Shown here one piece after another: positions 46,698 to 54,145 of a DNA stretch of 64,000 nt (positions are counted from its first letter, which is position 1; each line of letters begins with the position of its first letter). The position numbers and the translations under genes are program-made. The stretch is from Oceanisphaera marina (GTDB lineage Bacteria; Pseudomonadota; Gammaproteobacteria; Enterobacterales; Aeromonadaceae): positions 34,977 through 98,976 of the forward strand of contig NZ_BMKE01000014.1 of the NCBI RefSeq assembly GCF_014643915.1. The letters are read 5' to 3'. The notes under the pieces are model-generated. The model searched no databases. It saw only the letters and a program-made list of their open reading frames with translations, and was not told the origin of the DNA.

Positions 46698-47162
46698 TTA
46701 ACGGGATGGGTGCGACTTTTCATCCCAGTTGCTGGCTGCCTGGTTGTCGCTGTCTTTGGCGTCAACCCAGCGGGTGCCCTGTGGGGTTTGTTCTTTCTTC
46801 CAGAAGGGGGCTCGGGTTTTAAGGTAATCCATAATGAACTGACAGGCAGAAAAAGCCGCTTCACGGTGCAGGCTGGCCACGCCCACCAACACAATCTGAT
46901 CGCCGAGCGCCAAAGCACCAACCCGATGAATAACCCGGCATTCCAGCAATGGCCATCGCGCCTGAGCCTGGTCGACAATTTGCTGCAAGGCCCGCTCCGT
47001 CATGCCGGGATAATGTTCAAGGGTCATGCCGCTGACGGCGTCGCCCTGATTCATGTCCCGTACCTTGCCAACAAAGGTCACCACGGCACCGGTCTGGTGT
47101 GATGCACTGAGGGCGGCATATTCGGTGGCCAAATCAAAGTCCCGGGTTTGCACGCTGATCAT
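46698..47162 (-). CDS. moaE: Molybdopterin synthase catalytic subunit MoaE
   Basis: A 154-residue large subunit of molybdopterin synthase, which inserts two sulfurs from MoaD thiocarboxylate into precursor Z. Family motifs: 'GAVVTFVGKVRDMN', 'LEHYPGMTE', 'VIHRVGALALGD', 'REAAFSACQFIMDYLKTRAPFWKKE' with the active Lys. The start is one base after the moaD stop. The GGA-GGC codons encoding the C-terminal Gly-Gly of MoaD also serve as its Shine-Dalgarno. Confidence 0.95.
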   Translation of the reverse strand: MISVQTRDFDLATEYAALSASHQTGAVVTFVGKVRDMNQGDAVSGMTLEHYPGMTERALQQIVDQAQARWPLLECRVIHRVGALALGDQIVLVGVASLHREAAFSACQFIMDYLKTRAPFWKKEQTPQGTRWVDAKDSDNQAASNWDEKSHPSR

Positions 47163-47163
47163 G

Positions 47164-47412
47164 TCAGCCTCCCGTGACCGGCGGAAAGAAAGCCACTTCA
47201 TCGCCGGCCTTCACGGCCGTATGCAGCGGCACTATATCGTGATTGACCGCAGCCAGCAGAGTCTGGCTGCCCAAGGCGCGTGACCAGGGCTCGCCACGGG
47301 CAACCAGGTGCTGGCGCAGCGCATCGACGCTGTCGAAATCGCCACTCAATTCCAGTGAGTCCTGACCCAGCTGCTCGCGTACGCGAGCGAAAAACACCAC
47401 TTTTATGGTCAT
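47164..47412 (-). CDS. moaD: Molybdopterin synthase sulfur-carrier subunit MoaD
   Basis: An 82-residue ubiquitin-like protein starting '[16 protein letters not shown]' and ending in the essential Gly-Gly ('FFPPVTGG') that is adenylated and thiocarboxylated. ATG overlaps the moaC stop. Cotranslated with moaE. Confidence 0.95.
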   Translation of the reverse strand: MTIKVVFFARVREQLGQDSLELSGDFDSVDALRQHLVARGEPWSRALGSQTLLAAVNHDIVPLHTAVKAGDEVAFFPPVTGG

Positions 47413-47882
47413 GCCGTAAAGTCTCCCGATTTTCCGCCCCGCTTTTCCAGCAGGCGTATGCCGTCGATCAGCATGTCTTTTTGTACCGCCTTGCACATGT
47501 CATAAATGGTCAGGGCCGCCACCGACGCCGCCGTCAAGGCTTCCATCTCCACTCCCGTTTGCCCCGACAGTTTGCAGTAGCTTTGAATGTGCACGCCGCC
47601 GCGTTCTGTGTCTGGCGTGAGTTGGACTTCAACCCTGGACAGCGCCAATGGATGACACAAGGGGATCAGGTCGGCGGTTTTTTTCGCCGCCATGATGCCG
47701 GCAATGCGGGCGGTGGCAAATACATCACCCTTGTGGTGCTGGCCGCTCACAATCAGCGCCAGCGTCTGCTCGGCCATCAGCACCCAGGCTTCGGCCCGGG
47801 CTTCTCGCACCGTCACCGCCTTGGTGCTCACATCCACCATATTGGCCTCGCCGGAGGCGTTGATATGGGTTAATTCACTCAT
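47409..47882 (-). CDS. moaC: Cyclic pyranopterin monophosphate synthase MoaC
   Basis: A 157-residue enzyme completing precursor Z formation with MoaA. It starts '[32 protein letters not shown]'. Conserved '[31 protein letters not shown]', '[29 protein letters not shown]' (catalytic Lys and Asp region) and '[10 protein letters not shown]' are present. It overlaps moaB and moaD. Confidence 0.96.
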   Translation of the reverse strand: MSELTHINASGEANMVDVSTKAVTVREARAEAWVLMAEQTLALIVSGQHHKGDVFATARIAGIMAAKKTADLIPLCHPLALSRVEVQLTPDTERGGVHIQSYCKLSGQTGVEMEALTAASVAALTIYDMCKAVQKDMLIDGIRLLEKRGGKSGDFTA

Positions 47883-48394
47883 GCATTCACCAGATGTTGT
47901 ACAAAGTTGCAGGGCTTGTGGCGGGCATCGAGTTGCTCGGCCAAAATGCCCGTCCAGCCGGTACGGCAGGCACCGGTTGAACCCGGCATGCAAAAAATGG
48001 CGGTGCGGTTGGCCAGCCCGCCAAGTGCACGGCTCTGTACCGTGGACGTGCCCAGCTCTTGATAGGTGATATGGCGAAACAGCTCGCCAAAGCCATCAAT
48101 GTGGCTGTCAAACAAGGGGCTGATGGCCTCGGGGGTAGTATCGCGACCGGTAAAACCGGTCCCGCCGGTGATCAGTACCACCTGCACTTCTGTGCTGGCT
48201 ATCCAGCGGGAGACCAGGGCGCGCAGCTGATATTTGTCGTCTTTAACAATCGCTTTTTCTACCAGCTGGTGACCCGCTTCGGTCAGCGCATTGACCAGAT
48301 ATTTTCCCGAGCTGTCGGTGTCTTCATTACGGGTATCAGAAACGGTCAGCACCGCTATGTTCAACGGCACAAACGCGCTCGCTACATGACTCAT
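47879..48394 (-). CDS. moaB: Molybdenum cofactor biosynthesis protein MoaB
   Basis: A 171-residue MogA/MoaB-fold protein: '[24 protein letters not shown]', '[19 protein letters not shown]' and '[14 protein letters not shown]'. It probably adenylylates molybdopterin or is a paralogue of that enzyme. AAGGGA precedes the ATG. Member of moaABCDE. Confidence 0.94.
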   Translation of the reverse strand: MSHVASAFVPLNIAVLTVSDTRNEDTDSSGKYLVNALTEAGHQLVEKAIVKDDKYQLRALVSRWIASTEVQVVLITGGTGFTGRDTTPEAISPLFDSHIDGFGELFRHITYQELGTSTVQSRALGGLANRTAIFCMPGSTGACRTGWTGILAEQLDARHKPCNFVQHLVNA

Positions 48395-48444
48395 AACATT
48401 CCCTTAATACGTTTATACAAAATAACAGCGAGTAGCCAGCCGCT

Positions 48445-49425
48445 CTAGCCACCAATGGAGGCCAGATGGGGCGTCATGCCGGTGTGCCCTTCATGGAGAA
48501 AGTGGGTGGCCTTTTTATCGGCCAGCGCGTCTCGCAGCCGTTGCTGCAAAGTTCCACACTGATCATCGTCCGTGAGCAAATCACGCAAATCCACTCCATA
48601 GTCACCAAACAGACACAAATGCAGCTTGCCTAACGACGACACGCGCAGCCGGTTGCAACTGGCACAAAAGTCTTTGGCATAAGGCATAATCAGGCCTATC
48701 TCGCCTCGGTAATCCGCATGCCAGAAAACCTCGGCCGGACCGTCATTATGGGCTCTGAGTTTTTGCTGCCAACCTTGCTGCAACAAGGCAGCCTTGATCA
48801 CGGCCCCCCGCACATGATGGCGCTGAAACAACTCGTCCATTTCACCGGTTTGCATCAGCTCAATAAAGCGCAATTGAATGGGGTTGTCTTTGATCCAGGC
48901 CAGAAAACGGTCGAGATCGCCGTCATTAAGACCACGCATCAGCACCGCATTCACCTTCACCTGCTCGAATCCCGCTACAAAGGCGGCGTCGATACCGGCC
49001 ATCACTTCGTGAAAACGATTCTGACCGGTTATCTGGTGAAACATGCGTGGATCCAGGCTGTCCACGCTGACGTTGATGGCAGTCAAGCCCGCCTGTCGCC
49101 AATCAGCCGCGTGTTTGGCCATGCGATAACCATTGGTGGTCATGGCCACCTTTTCGATACCGGGAGTTCCGGCCAGGGTTTCAATGATTTGAGTAAAGTC
49201 TTTACGCAAAGAAGGCTCACCGCCGGTGATACGCACCTTGCTGGTGCCCATGGCGGCAAAGGCCCGGGCCAAACGGCGAATTTCATCCAGGGTAAGAAAT
49301 GACTTGCGGCCGTCTGGCATATAGCCATCCGGCAGGCAATATTGGCACTTGAAGTTGCAGACGTCGGTGACCGACAACCGCAAATATTGGAACTTGCGCG
49401 CAAACGCATCCTGTAATTCAAACAT
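48445..49425 (-). CDS. moaA: GTP 3',8-cyclase MoaA (radical SAM)
   Basis: A 326-residue radical-SAM enzyme for the first step of molybdenum cofactor synthesis. The N-terminal cluster is CNFKCQYC (Cys23, 27, 30), followed by the SAM-binding '[11 protein letters not shown]'. The C-terminal second cluster is '[20 protein letters not shown]', and the C-terminal Gly-Gly tail ('LASIGG') needed for activity is present. GAAAGG precedes the ATG; the open frame runs 14 codons upstream into a structured leader. First gene of the moa operon. Confidence 0.96.
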   Translation of the reverse strand: MFELQDAFARKFQYLRLSVTDVCNFKCQYCLPDGYMPDGRKSFLTLDEIRRLARAFAAMGTSKVRITGGEPSLRKDFTQIIETLAGTPGIEKVAMTTNGYRMAKHAADWRQAGLTAINVSVDSLDPRMFHQITGQNRFHEVMAGIDAAFVAGFEQVKVNAVLMRGLNDGDLDRFLAWIKDNPIQLRFIELMQTGEMDELFQRHHVRGAVIKAALLQQGWQQKLRAHNDGPAEVFWHADYRGEIGLIMPYAKDFCASCNRLRVSSLGKLHLCLFGDYGVDLRDLLTDDDQCGTLQQRLRDALADKKATHFLHEGHTGMTPHLASIGG

Positions 49426-49577
49426 AAACACCTTTCCAAATACGGGAGGCTGCGGCATTTCTCCCACAACCCTGACAGCCTTAGGCTGAACGGTCTGGCC
49501 ACCTTATTACCATGCTTACGTGCGCGGCAACTTAGGTCTACCCGACTCGGAGTTTTTGACGTTTCCCAGTTTTCTAC
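49426..49577 (-). promoter_or_regulatory. Structured moaA leader, candidate Moco riboswitch
   Basis: The ~150-base leader on the minus strand folds into several stems. CAGCC/GGCTG is at 49476-49488 and GGGAG/CTCCC at 49444-49465, the latter just before the ribosome site, within a stretch reading GTGGGAGAAATGCCGCAGCC then TCCCG. An upstream ACTCCGAGTCGGG block lies further 5'. Position (first gene of moaABCDE) and these blocks resemble the Moco RNA motif of gammaproteobacteria as I recall it. A covariance-model search would decide. Confidence 0.5.
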
Positions 49578-49666
49578 TACCACCTTAGATAGAAATATAG
49601 CTTCAAATCAAGAAAAACATTGTCGTGTCGCCTATTTTGGGAGATAGCCCACCATGAAATATCACA

Positions 49667-49784
49667 TTGCAAAAAATGCCTTTGCAAATAGCGATTAAAT
49701 TGCATTGCGCAACGGTGGTTTTGAGTGTTTATTGAACGCAACCCTTGTTGAATCAGGGTTTGAAAAGTTGGCACGATTATTTCA
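49667..49784 (+). promoter_or_regulatory. LuxO-like dyad and sigma-54-like promoter for a small RNA
   Basis: TTGCATTGCGCAA at 49700-49712 is a perfect TTGC-N5-GCAA dyad, the shape of the LuxO site TTGCA-N3-TGCAA. A degenerate half-site pair (TTGCA at 49667, TTTGCAA at 49681) precedes it. TTGGCACG-N4-TTTCA at 49768-49784 matches a -24/-12 promoter except that the -12 G is T. The dyad sits about 85-95 bases upstream of the predicted start, which suits an enhancer. Confidence 0.5.
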
Positions 49785-49794
49785 TATATAGGGC

Positions 49795-49868
49795 AGTTGT
49801 TTTTATCCCGTGCTCTCTTCAGCTTATGCTGAAGTTCGGCCAACCCGTTTGGGTTGGCCATTTTTTTT
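49795..49868 (+). ncRNA. Candidate Qrr-like small RNA between luxU and moaA
   Basis: The predicted RNA (~74 bases) has a 7-bp hairpin CTTCAGC-TTAT-GCTGAAG and ends in a perfect terminator GGCCAACCC-GTTT-GGGTTGGCC-ATTTTTTTT. Both flanking genes run on the other strand, so this strong plus-strand terminator has no protein gene to serve. Start and promoter are inferred from the sigma-54-like element; the vibrio Qrr core sequence is not obvious, so Qrr identity is a hypothesis. Confidence 0.5.
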
Positions 49869-49885
49869 GCCTGGGATTTATCTAT

Positions 49886-50269
49886 TCAGAGCTTGTCACA
49901 CCATTCCAGCCTTGTACGCACCTCATCCAGGGTTGCAGTCAGAGCCTGTTGCCAGGCGTGAAACTGGGGCGCGATATTGGCTTCATCTTCCTGATGACAA
50001 GACTGCTCCAGCTTTTCACTTAAATACTGACAGCGTAGCGCGCCATAACTACCACAGGCCGAGCGCAGGCTATGACAGCAAGACGCCATTTTTTCCGTAT
50101 TATTGTCCATAAAGGCGAGCTGCAAGGTATCGCCCAGCTGTTGGCCATCTTCAAGAAACAGGCGCAGCAGGCGCCCCAGTACCTGTTCTCCTAGCTCATC
50201 TTTCATACGCTGCAACTGATGCTCATCAAGCAAGGGCAGCTGCGCCTGCAAATTTTGCCAATCAACCAT
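49886..50269 (-). CDS. luxU: Histidine phosphotransfer protein, LuxU-like
   Basis: A 127-residue Hpt-domain protein; the phosphorylated His is His66 in 'CHSLRSACGSYGA'. The rest is a helical bundle without catalytic kinase motifs. It overlaps the 3' end of luxO by eight bases, the same pair arrangement as luxO-luxU of vibrios. It would relay phosphate from quorum-sensing hybrid kinases to LuxO. Sequence beyond the Hpt signature is divergent, so the name rests mainly on context. Confidence 0.78.
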   Translation of the reverse strand: MVDWQNLQAQLPLLDEHQLQRMKDELGEQVLGRLLRLFLEDGQQLGDTLQLAFMDNNTEKMASCCHSLRSACGSYGALRCQYLSEKLEQSCHQEDEANIAPQFHAWQQALTATLDEVRTRLEWCDKL

Positions 50270-51641
50270 TTGGGGTATCCCAGCTTTGTAATTTGCGATA
50301 AATAGTAGAAGGACTCACTTCAAGCAATGCTGCGGCACGGGAAACGTTACCCTGACAATGGCCAATGGCTCTTTCTATTGCCTGACGCTCCAGCACGGCT
50401 AACGGCACTATGGGCGCCGGCAAGGCATCGGTCACCAGTTCGCTGGCAGCGTCTGCAGTCAGGGGACGATCCAGCGGCGCCGGCAGCATATCCTGTTCTA
50501 TCCACTCACCTTGATGTAACACCACGGCGTTGCGGATCACGTTTTGCAACTGACGTACGTTACCCGGCCAGTGATAGGCTTGCAGCCTGTCTTTGGTGGC
50601 TTCGGACAACCCCACAAACGACTTGCCTTCTTCTCTTGAAGCCTGGCGAACCAGCGCGGTGGCAATGCTGATCACATCGGCCCCCCGTTCGCGCAGCGGC
50701 GGCAGGTGAATAGGAATAACATGCAAGCGGTAATACAGGTCTTCACGAAAACGGCCTTGTTCCACTTCCAGCAAAGGCTCACGGTTGGTGGCACACACAA
50801 TACGTACATCAACCTTGATTTGCTGCGAACTGCCCACGGGCTGTATCTGCCCACTCTGTAAAAAGCGCAACAACTTGCTTTGCAGCTCCAGGTCCATTTC
50901 ACAGATTTCATCCATGAACAGGGTGCCGCCGTTGGCGCGGATCACGGCGCCGTCACGGTCTTGCAGTGCGCCGGTAAAGGCTCCCTTGATGTGGCCGAAC
51001 AGTTCGCTTTCCATCAGTTCTTTGGGAATGGCCGCACAGTTAAGGGCAATAAAAGGACCTTCACTGCGATTGCTTAGCTGATGCAAGGCTTCGGCACACA
51101 CTTCTTTACCGGTACCGCTTTCGCCGGTCACAAACACGGTCGCACTACTGGGAGCCGCGTTTTCAATCAGCCGATATACCTTTTGCATGGGCAGGCTTGC
51201 ACCAATAAAACCCTGAAAAGGCTCTTTTTCAATATCGTGACGATAGCGATCGACCAGCTGATTAAGGTGGCGAAACTTCATCGTGTTATGCAAAGTGACC
51301 TTGAGTCGTTCTATTTCAACCGGCTTGTTGATGAAGTCGTGAGCCCCCAGGCGCATGGCTTCTACGGCCACATCTACAGATCCATGAGCCGTGATCACGA
51401 TAGTGGTAATATTGGGCTGTTCGCGATGTAACCATTGCAAAATTTCCATGCCGGGCATATCAGGCAACAACAAATCAAGCAACAGAATATCCGGCGGTTG
51501 TCGCCGAATGTGCTCGAGTGCTTCCTGACCATTATTCACCACGGTCAGCGACAGCGGTTCATCCTGTAGATAAGCCTGGTAAAGCGCAGCCAAAGAGGCG
51601 GTATCCTCTACCAACAAGACATTCAGTCTCTCATCACCCAT
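50262..51641 (-). CDS. luxO: Sigma-54 response regulator LuxO
   Basis: A 459-residue NtrC-family regulator. The receiver domain has Asp56 ('ILLLDLLLPDMPG'). The AAA+ domain has Walker A GESGTGKE, GAFTGA loop, Walker B 'TLFMDEICEMD', and 'REDLYYRLHVIPIHLPPLRERGADVI'. The C-terminal Fis-like helix-turn-helix is 'GNVSRAAALLEVSPSTIYRKLQSW'. 'MDEICEMD.ELQSKLLRF' and the HTH are close to vibrio LuxO. At low cell density phosphorylated LuxO activates Qrr small RNA genes with sigma-54. Operonic with luxU and near moa, a neighbourhood also seen in vibrios (from memory). Confidence 0.87.
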   Translation of the reverse strand: MGDERLNVLLVEDTASLAALYQAYLQDEPLSLTVVNNGQEALEHIRRQPPDILLLDLLLPDMPGMEILQWLHREQPNITTIVITAHGSVDVAVEAMRLGAHDFINKPVEIERLKVTLHNTMKFRHLNQLVDRYRHDIEKEPFQGFIGASLPMQKVYRLIENAAPSSATVFVTGESGTGKEVCAEALHQLSNRSEGPFIALNCAAIPKELMESELFGHIKGAFTGALQDRDGAVIRANGGTLFMDEICEMDLELQSKLLRFLQSGQIQPVGSSQQIKVDVRIVCATNREPLLEVEQGRFREDLYYRLHVIPIHLPPLRERGADVISIATALVRQASREEGKSFVGLSEATKDRLQAYHWPGNVRQLQNVIRNAVVLHQGEWIEQDMLPAPLDRPLTADAASELVTDALPAPIVPLAVLERQAIERAIGHCQGNVSRAAALLEVSPSTIYRKLQSWDTPNG

Positions 51642-51759
51642 TTATATTCTCACCTTTAACCATTAGCTTTATCTTTCTGCACCTTGGGTGCGAAAAAAAC
51701 TTGCAGTAAATTAACCTGATGTTAACATCGAATCAACACTCAGTATGACTCATTTATTC

Positions 51760-51902
51760 TTTCTCTGATGCTGTGTAGCTGCTTGTTATATTTAGTTTTT
51801 TTATTTTTATTAATGCCTGTTATTAGTGTTGGTAACGACAACCTTTTTTAGCCTGTGTGGCTGCTGCAAAACCAGAGTATGAATGTACTCTGGTCTTTTT
51901 TT
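51760..51902 (+). ncRNA. Possible small RNA upstream of luxO
   Basis: A perfect terminator, ACCAGAGTA-TGAATG-TACTCTGGT-CTTTTTTT (51871-51902), lies on the plus strand although luxO and ybgI on either side are both on the minus strand. In vibrios qrr1 lies in this place, divergent from luxO. The region (304 bases without a gene) is A/T-rich; GCACC-TTG-GGTGC near 51679-51691 is a small dyad. No sigma-54 element with correct spacing was found, and the 5' end given is only a guess. Confidence 0.35.
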
Positions 51903-51945
51903 ATCCGTAAATGTCAGCCGTTTTCATTATATTGGCCCGCTGTGA

Positions 51946-52704
51946 TCAAGCAGGATTGTCGATATCAACAAAGCTCACCTCTAATCCCTGCTCTTTTGCC
52001 AGCCACTCGCCCAGGGCCTTTACGCCATAACGCTCGGTAGCGTGATGCCCTGCCGCAAAAAAGTGTATGCCGCATTCACGGGCAACGTGCACGGTTTGCT
52101 CGGATACCTCACCGCTGATGAAAGCATCCATTCCCCGTTGAGCCGCCAGGTCGATATACCCCTGGCCGCCGCCGGTGCAAAAGCCCACGCTGCGAATCAA
52201 TTCGGGGCCGGTATCGCCAACATGCAACACAGGGTGGTGCAGGCGTTGTTGCAGCCGTTCGCCAAGCTCGGCACCGCTCAGCGGAGAGTCCAACCCCCCC
52301 CACTGCGCCACCGACAATGCGTTGCCTGCTTCCAGAGGAGCCACATCCTGAATGCCCAGCAAGGCGGCCAGCTGGGCATTGTTACCCAGCACAGGGGCAA
52401 TATCGAGTGGTAAATGGTAGGCGTAAAGGTTGATATCGTGCGCCAGCAGGGCCTTCAGCCGACGGCGTTTCATGCCACGAACCTGCTCGTTTTCCCCTTT
52501 CCAAAAATAACCGTGATGAACCAGGATGGCGTCGGCATTCGCCTCAATCGCCTGGTCAATCAAGGCCTGACTGGCTGTTACACCCGTCACGATTTTGCTA
52601 ATCTCGGGCTTGCCTTCCACTTGCAGGCCATTCGGGCAATAATCTTTAATCGCTTCAACATTGAGCTGCTCATTCAGCAGCCGTTCGAGTTCTAAATTAT
52701 TCAT
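51946..52704 (-). CDS. ybgI: Nif3-like dinuclear metal-centre protein (YbgI)
   Basis: A 252-residue NIF3-family protein. Metal-binding His/Asp/Glu residues lie in 'DAILVHHGYFWKGE', 'YAYHLPLD' and the C-terminal 'FAAGHHATERYG'; 'CPNGLQVEG' is the N-terminal signature. Often annotated GTP cyclohydrolase I type 2, but its true activity is uncertain. GGAG precedes the ATG. Divergent from the DUF1853 gene. Confidence 0.92.
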   Translation of the reverse strand: MNNLELERLLNEQLNVEAIKDYCPNGLQVEGKPEISKIVTGVTASQALIDQAIEANADAILVHHGYFWKGENEQVRGMKRRRLKALLAHDINLYAYHLPLDIAPVLGNNAQLAALLGIQDVAPLEAGNALSVAQWGGLDSPLSGAELGERLQQRLHHPVLHVGDTGPELIRSVGFCTGGGQGYIDLAAQRGMDAFISGEVSEQTVHVARECGIHFFAAGHHATERYGVKALGEWLAKEQGLEVSFVDIDNPA

Positions 52705-52754
52705 GCTGACTCCATGGCGTGATTGGGCCCATTCTAAAACAAAAGGTTCCTTGA

Positions 52755-53579
52755 ATGAGTAATGCTTTGCATTCTTTATTATCGCAGCTCACAGATCCGA
52801 TAGTACGAGACCTGGCCTGGGCCCTGGCCAGTCCCAACCTGCTGCAACATTCACCTCAGGCACCGGACAATCTCTGGTATTCGCAGCTGTTAACCGAATA
52901 CCAGCCTCGTCTGCTCGAGCTGGACGACAACCCGGCGCTATTGCACCTGCATTGCCAACCCCATCGTCGACTCGGTTTCTATTTTGAGTCACTTTGGCAT
53001 TTTTTTCTGCTCGATCATGATCGCTATCAATTGCTGGCCCATGACTGGCAACAGGTCATTGATGGTACCACTGTGGGGGCATTTGATTTTATTGTCTGGG
53101 ATCAACGGTTAAAACGCATCGAACACTGGGAACTGGCCGTAAAATTTTACCTGATCAGCCAACAGGATAACCCCTTTGACAGCGCTTTTGGCATGAATCC
53201 TCGCGACAAGTTGCGTCGCAAGCATCAGCATATGCTGAATCATCAACTGATGCTGAGCCAGCAACCCCATGTTCACCAGCATCTAAAACGGCTGGGATTA
53301 TTGCCACAGCACAAACGTCTGATTTTAAAGGGACGCCTCTATTATCCTGTCCATTGCCAACAATTTTTATCCGAGCATGGCGAAAGAGGAATTTGGGGAC
53401 TTGAGTCACCCAAGCCCGGTTTTATTCCGCAGCACAAGCTGGGTTGGCTAACCGGCGGACGCCACAGTGAACGATTGGATAGAAAGCAGAATTTCAGCGA
53501 CGCAAAAGGTAACTGGTATATTCAGGTAGACAAGGAATGGCTTGATGATACGAGTGAGATTGAACAGCAGGAAAGCTAA
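52755..53579 (+). CDS. DUF1853 family protein
   Basis: A 274-residue cytoplasmic protein matching the DUF1853 pattern: 'DPIVRDLAWALASPNLL', 'LGFYFESLWHFFL', 'GAFDFIVWDQRLKRIEHWELAVKFYL', 'GMNPRDKL' and 'RGIWGLESPKPGFIPQHKLGWL'. The 'HWELAVKF' segment recalls a nuclease-fold core with Glu and Lys, so a PD-(D/E)XK-like fold is possible (inference). No known function. Confidence 0.85.
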   Translation: MSNALHSLLSQLTDPIVRDLAWALASPNLLQHSPQAPDNLWYSQLLTEYQPRLLELDDNPALLHLHCQPHRRLGFYFESLWHFFLLDHDRYQLLAHDWQQVIDGTTVGAFDFIVWDQRLKRIEHWELAVKFYLISQQDNPFDSAFGMNPRDKLRRKHQHMLNHQLMLSQQPHVHQHLKRLGLLPQHKRLILKGRLYYPVHCQQFLSEHGERGIWGLESPKPGFIPQHKLGWLTGGRHSERLDRKQNFSDAKGNWYIQVDKEWLDDTSEIEQQES

Positions 53580-53587
53580 TAAGGAGA

Positions 53588-53661
53588 TGGAGGCGCGTTC
53601 CGGAGTCGAACCGGACTAAACGGATTTGCAATCCGCTGCATAACCGCTTTGCTAACGCGCC
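53588..53661 (-). tRNA. tRNA-Cys (anticodon GCA), copy 2
   Basis: A 74-base tRNA identical to copy 1 over its full length, with CCA encoded and anticodon GCA. Here it is downstream of tRNA-Gly in the same transcript. Confidence 0.96.
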
Positions 53662-53685
53662 ATCGCAGAGAGTTGAACTGAAATT

Positions 53686-53761
53686 TGGAGCGGGAAACGA
53701 GATTCGAACTCGCGACCCCAACCTTGGCAAGGTTGTGCTCTACCAGCTGAGCTATTCCCGC
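53686..53761 (-). tRNA. glyW: tRNA-Gly (anticodon GCC)
   Basis: A 76-base tRNA; acceptor GCGGGAA pairs with TTCCCGC, anticodon loop TTGCCAA with GCC, and CCA is encoded. The order Gly-Cys matches the glyW-cysT part of the enteric pgsA-linked unit, here moved away from pgsA. Confidence 0.96.
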
Positions 53762-53818
53762 TAAATTTCTTTACTTCCAAGATATTGATACACCCTTGCA
53801 GGTGTTCAATGGATGCGC

Positions 53819-53846
53819 ATTATAAGGGTGGCAGCCTACAATACAA
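53819..53846 (-). promoter_or_regulatory. Promoter of the tRNA-Gly/tRNA-Cys unit
   Basis: On the minus strand TTGTAT-N16-TATAAT is followed by a GC-rich discriminator (GCGCATCC), typical of stable-RNA promoters. The 384-base gap between tRNA-Gly and the chemoreceptor holds this, the FliA promoter, and no gene that I could recognise. Confidence 0.65.
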
Positions 53847-54073
53847 GTCATTTTATTGTTGCCAACTGTGTTTGCTTCAATTTTCAGCGTCTTGATTATT
53901 TTTTAACGTTTTTTACCTGTTCGCGGCAACAAGCCATACTCCCCTCTGTTCGTCAGGACACATAAAAGCGTCGAGCCACGCTGCAAGCTGCACAATTAAT
54001 CACCACCAGCAGCGCGTCATAACAAGAATCGATTGAAACCAATCGATCTATTTTTCACAATTGAGAAACACGC

Positions 54074-54100
54074 TCAAGTTTATATATTGAATGCCGATAT
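54074..54100 (+). promoter_or_regulatory. Sigma-28 (FliA) promoter of the chemoreceptor
   Basis: TCAAGTTT-N11-GCCGATAT matches the FliA consensus TAAAGTTT-N11-GCCGATAA with one mismatch in each half and exact spacing. The predicted start is about 36 bases upstream of the chemoreceptor ATG. Confidence 0.8.
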
Positions 54101-54145
54101 AATCGGTAGAAATTACTGTCATTTCATCGCGGGCATAAAAATAAA

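Noticed and set aside
51660-51760. Sigma-54 promoter for the RNA upstream of luxO
   Set aside because: GG/GC pairs such as in TTGGGTGCG...TTGCAG have 15 rather than 10 bases between them, so the required geometry is absent.
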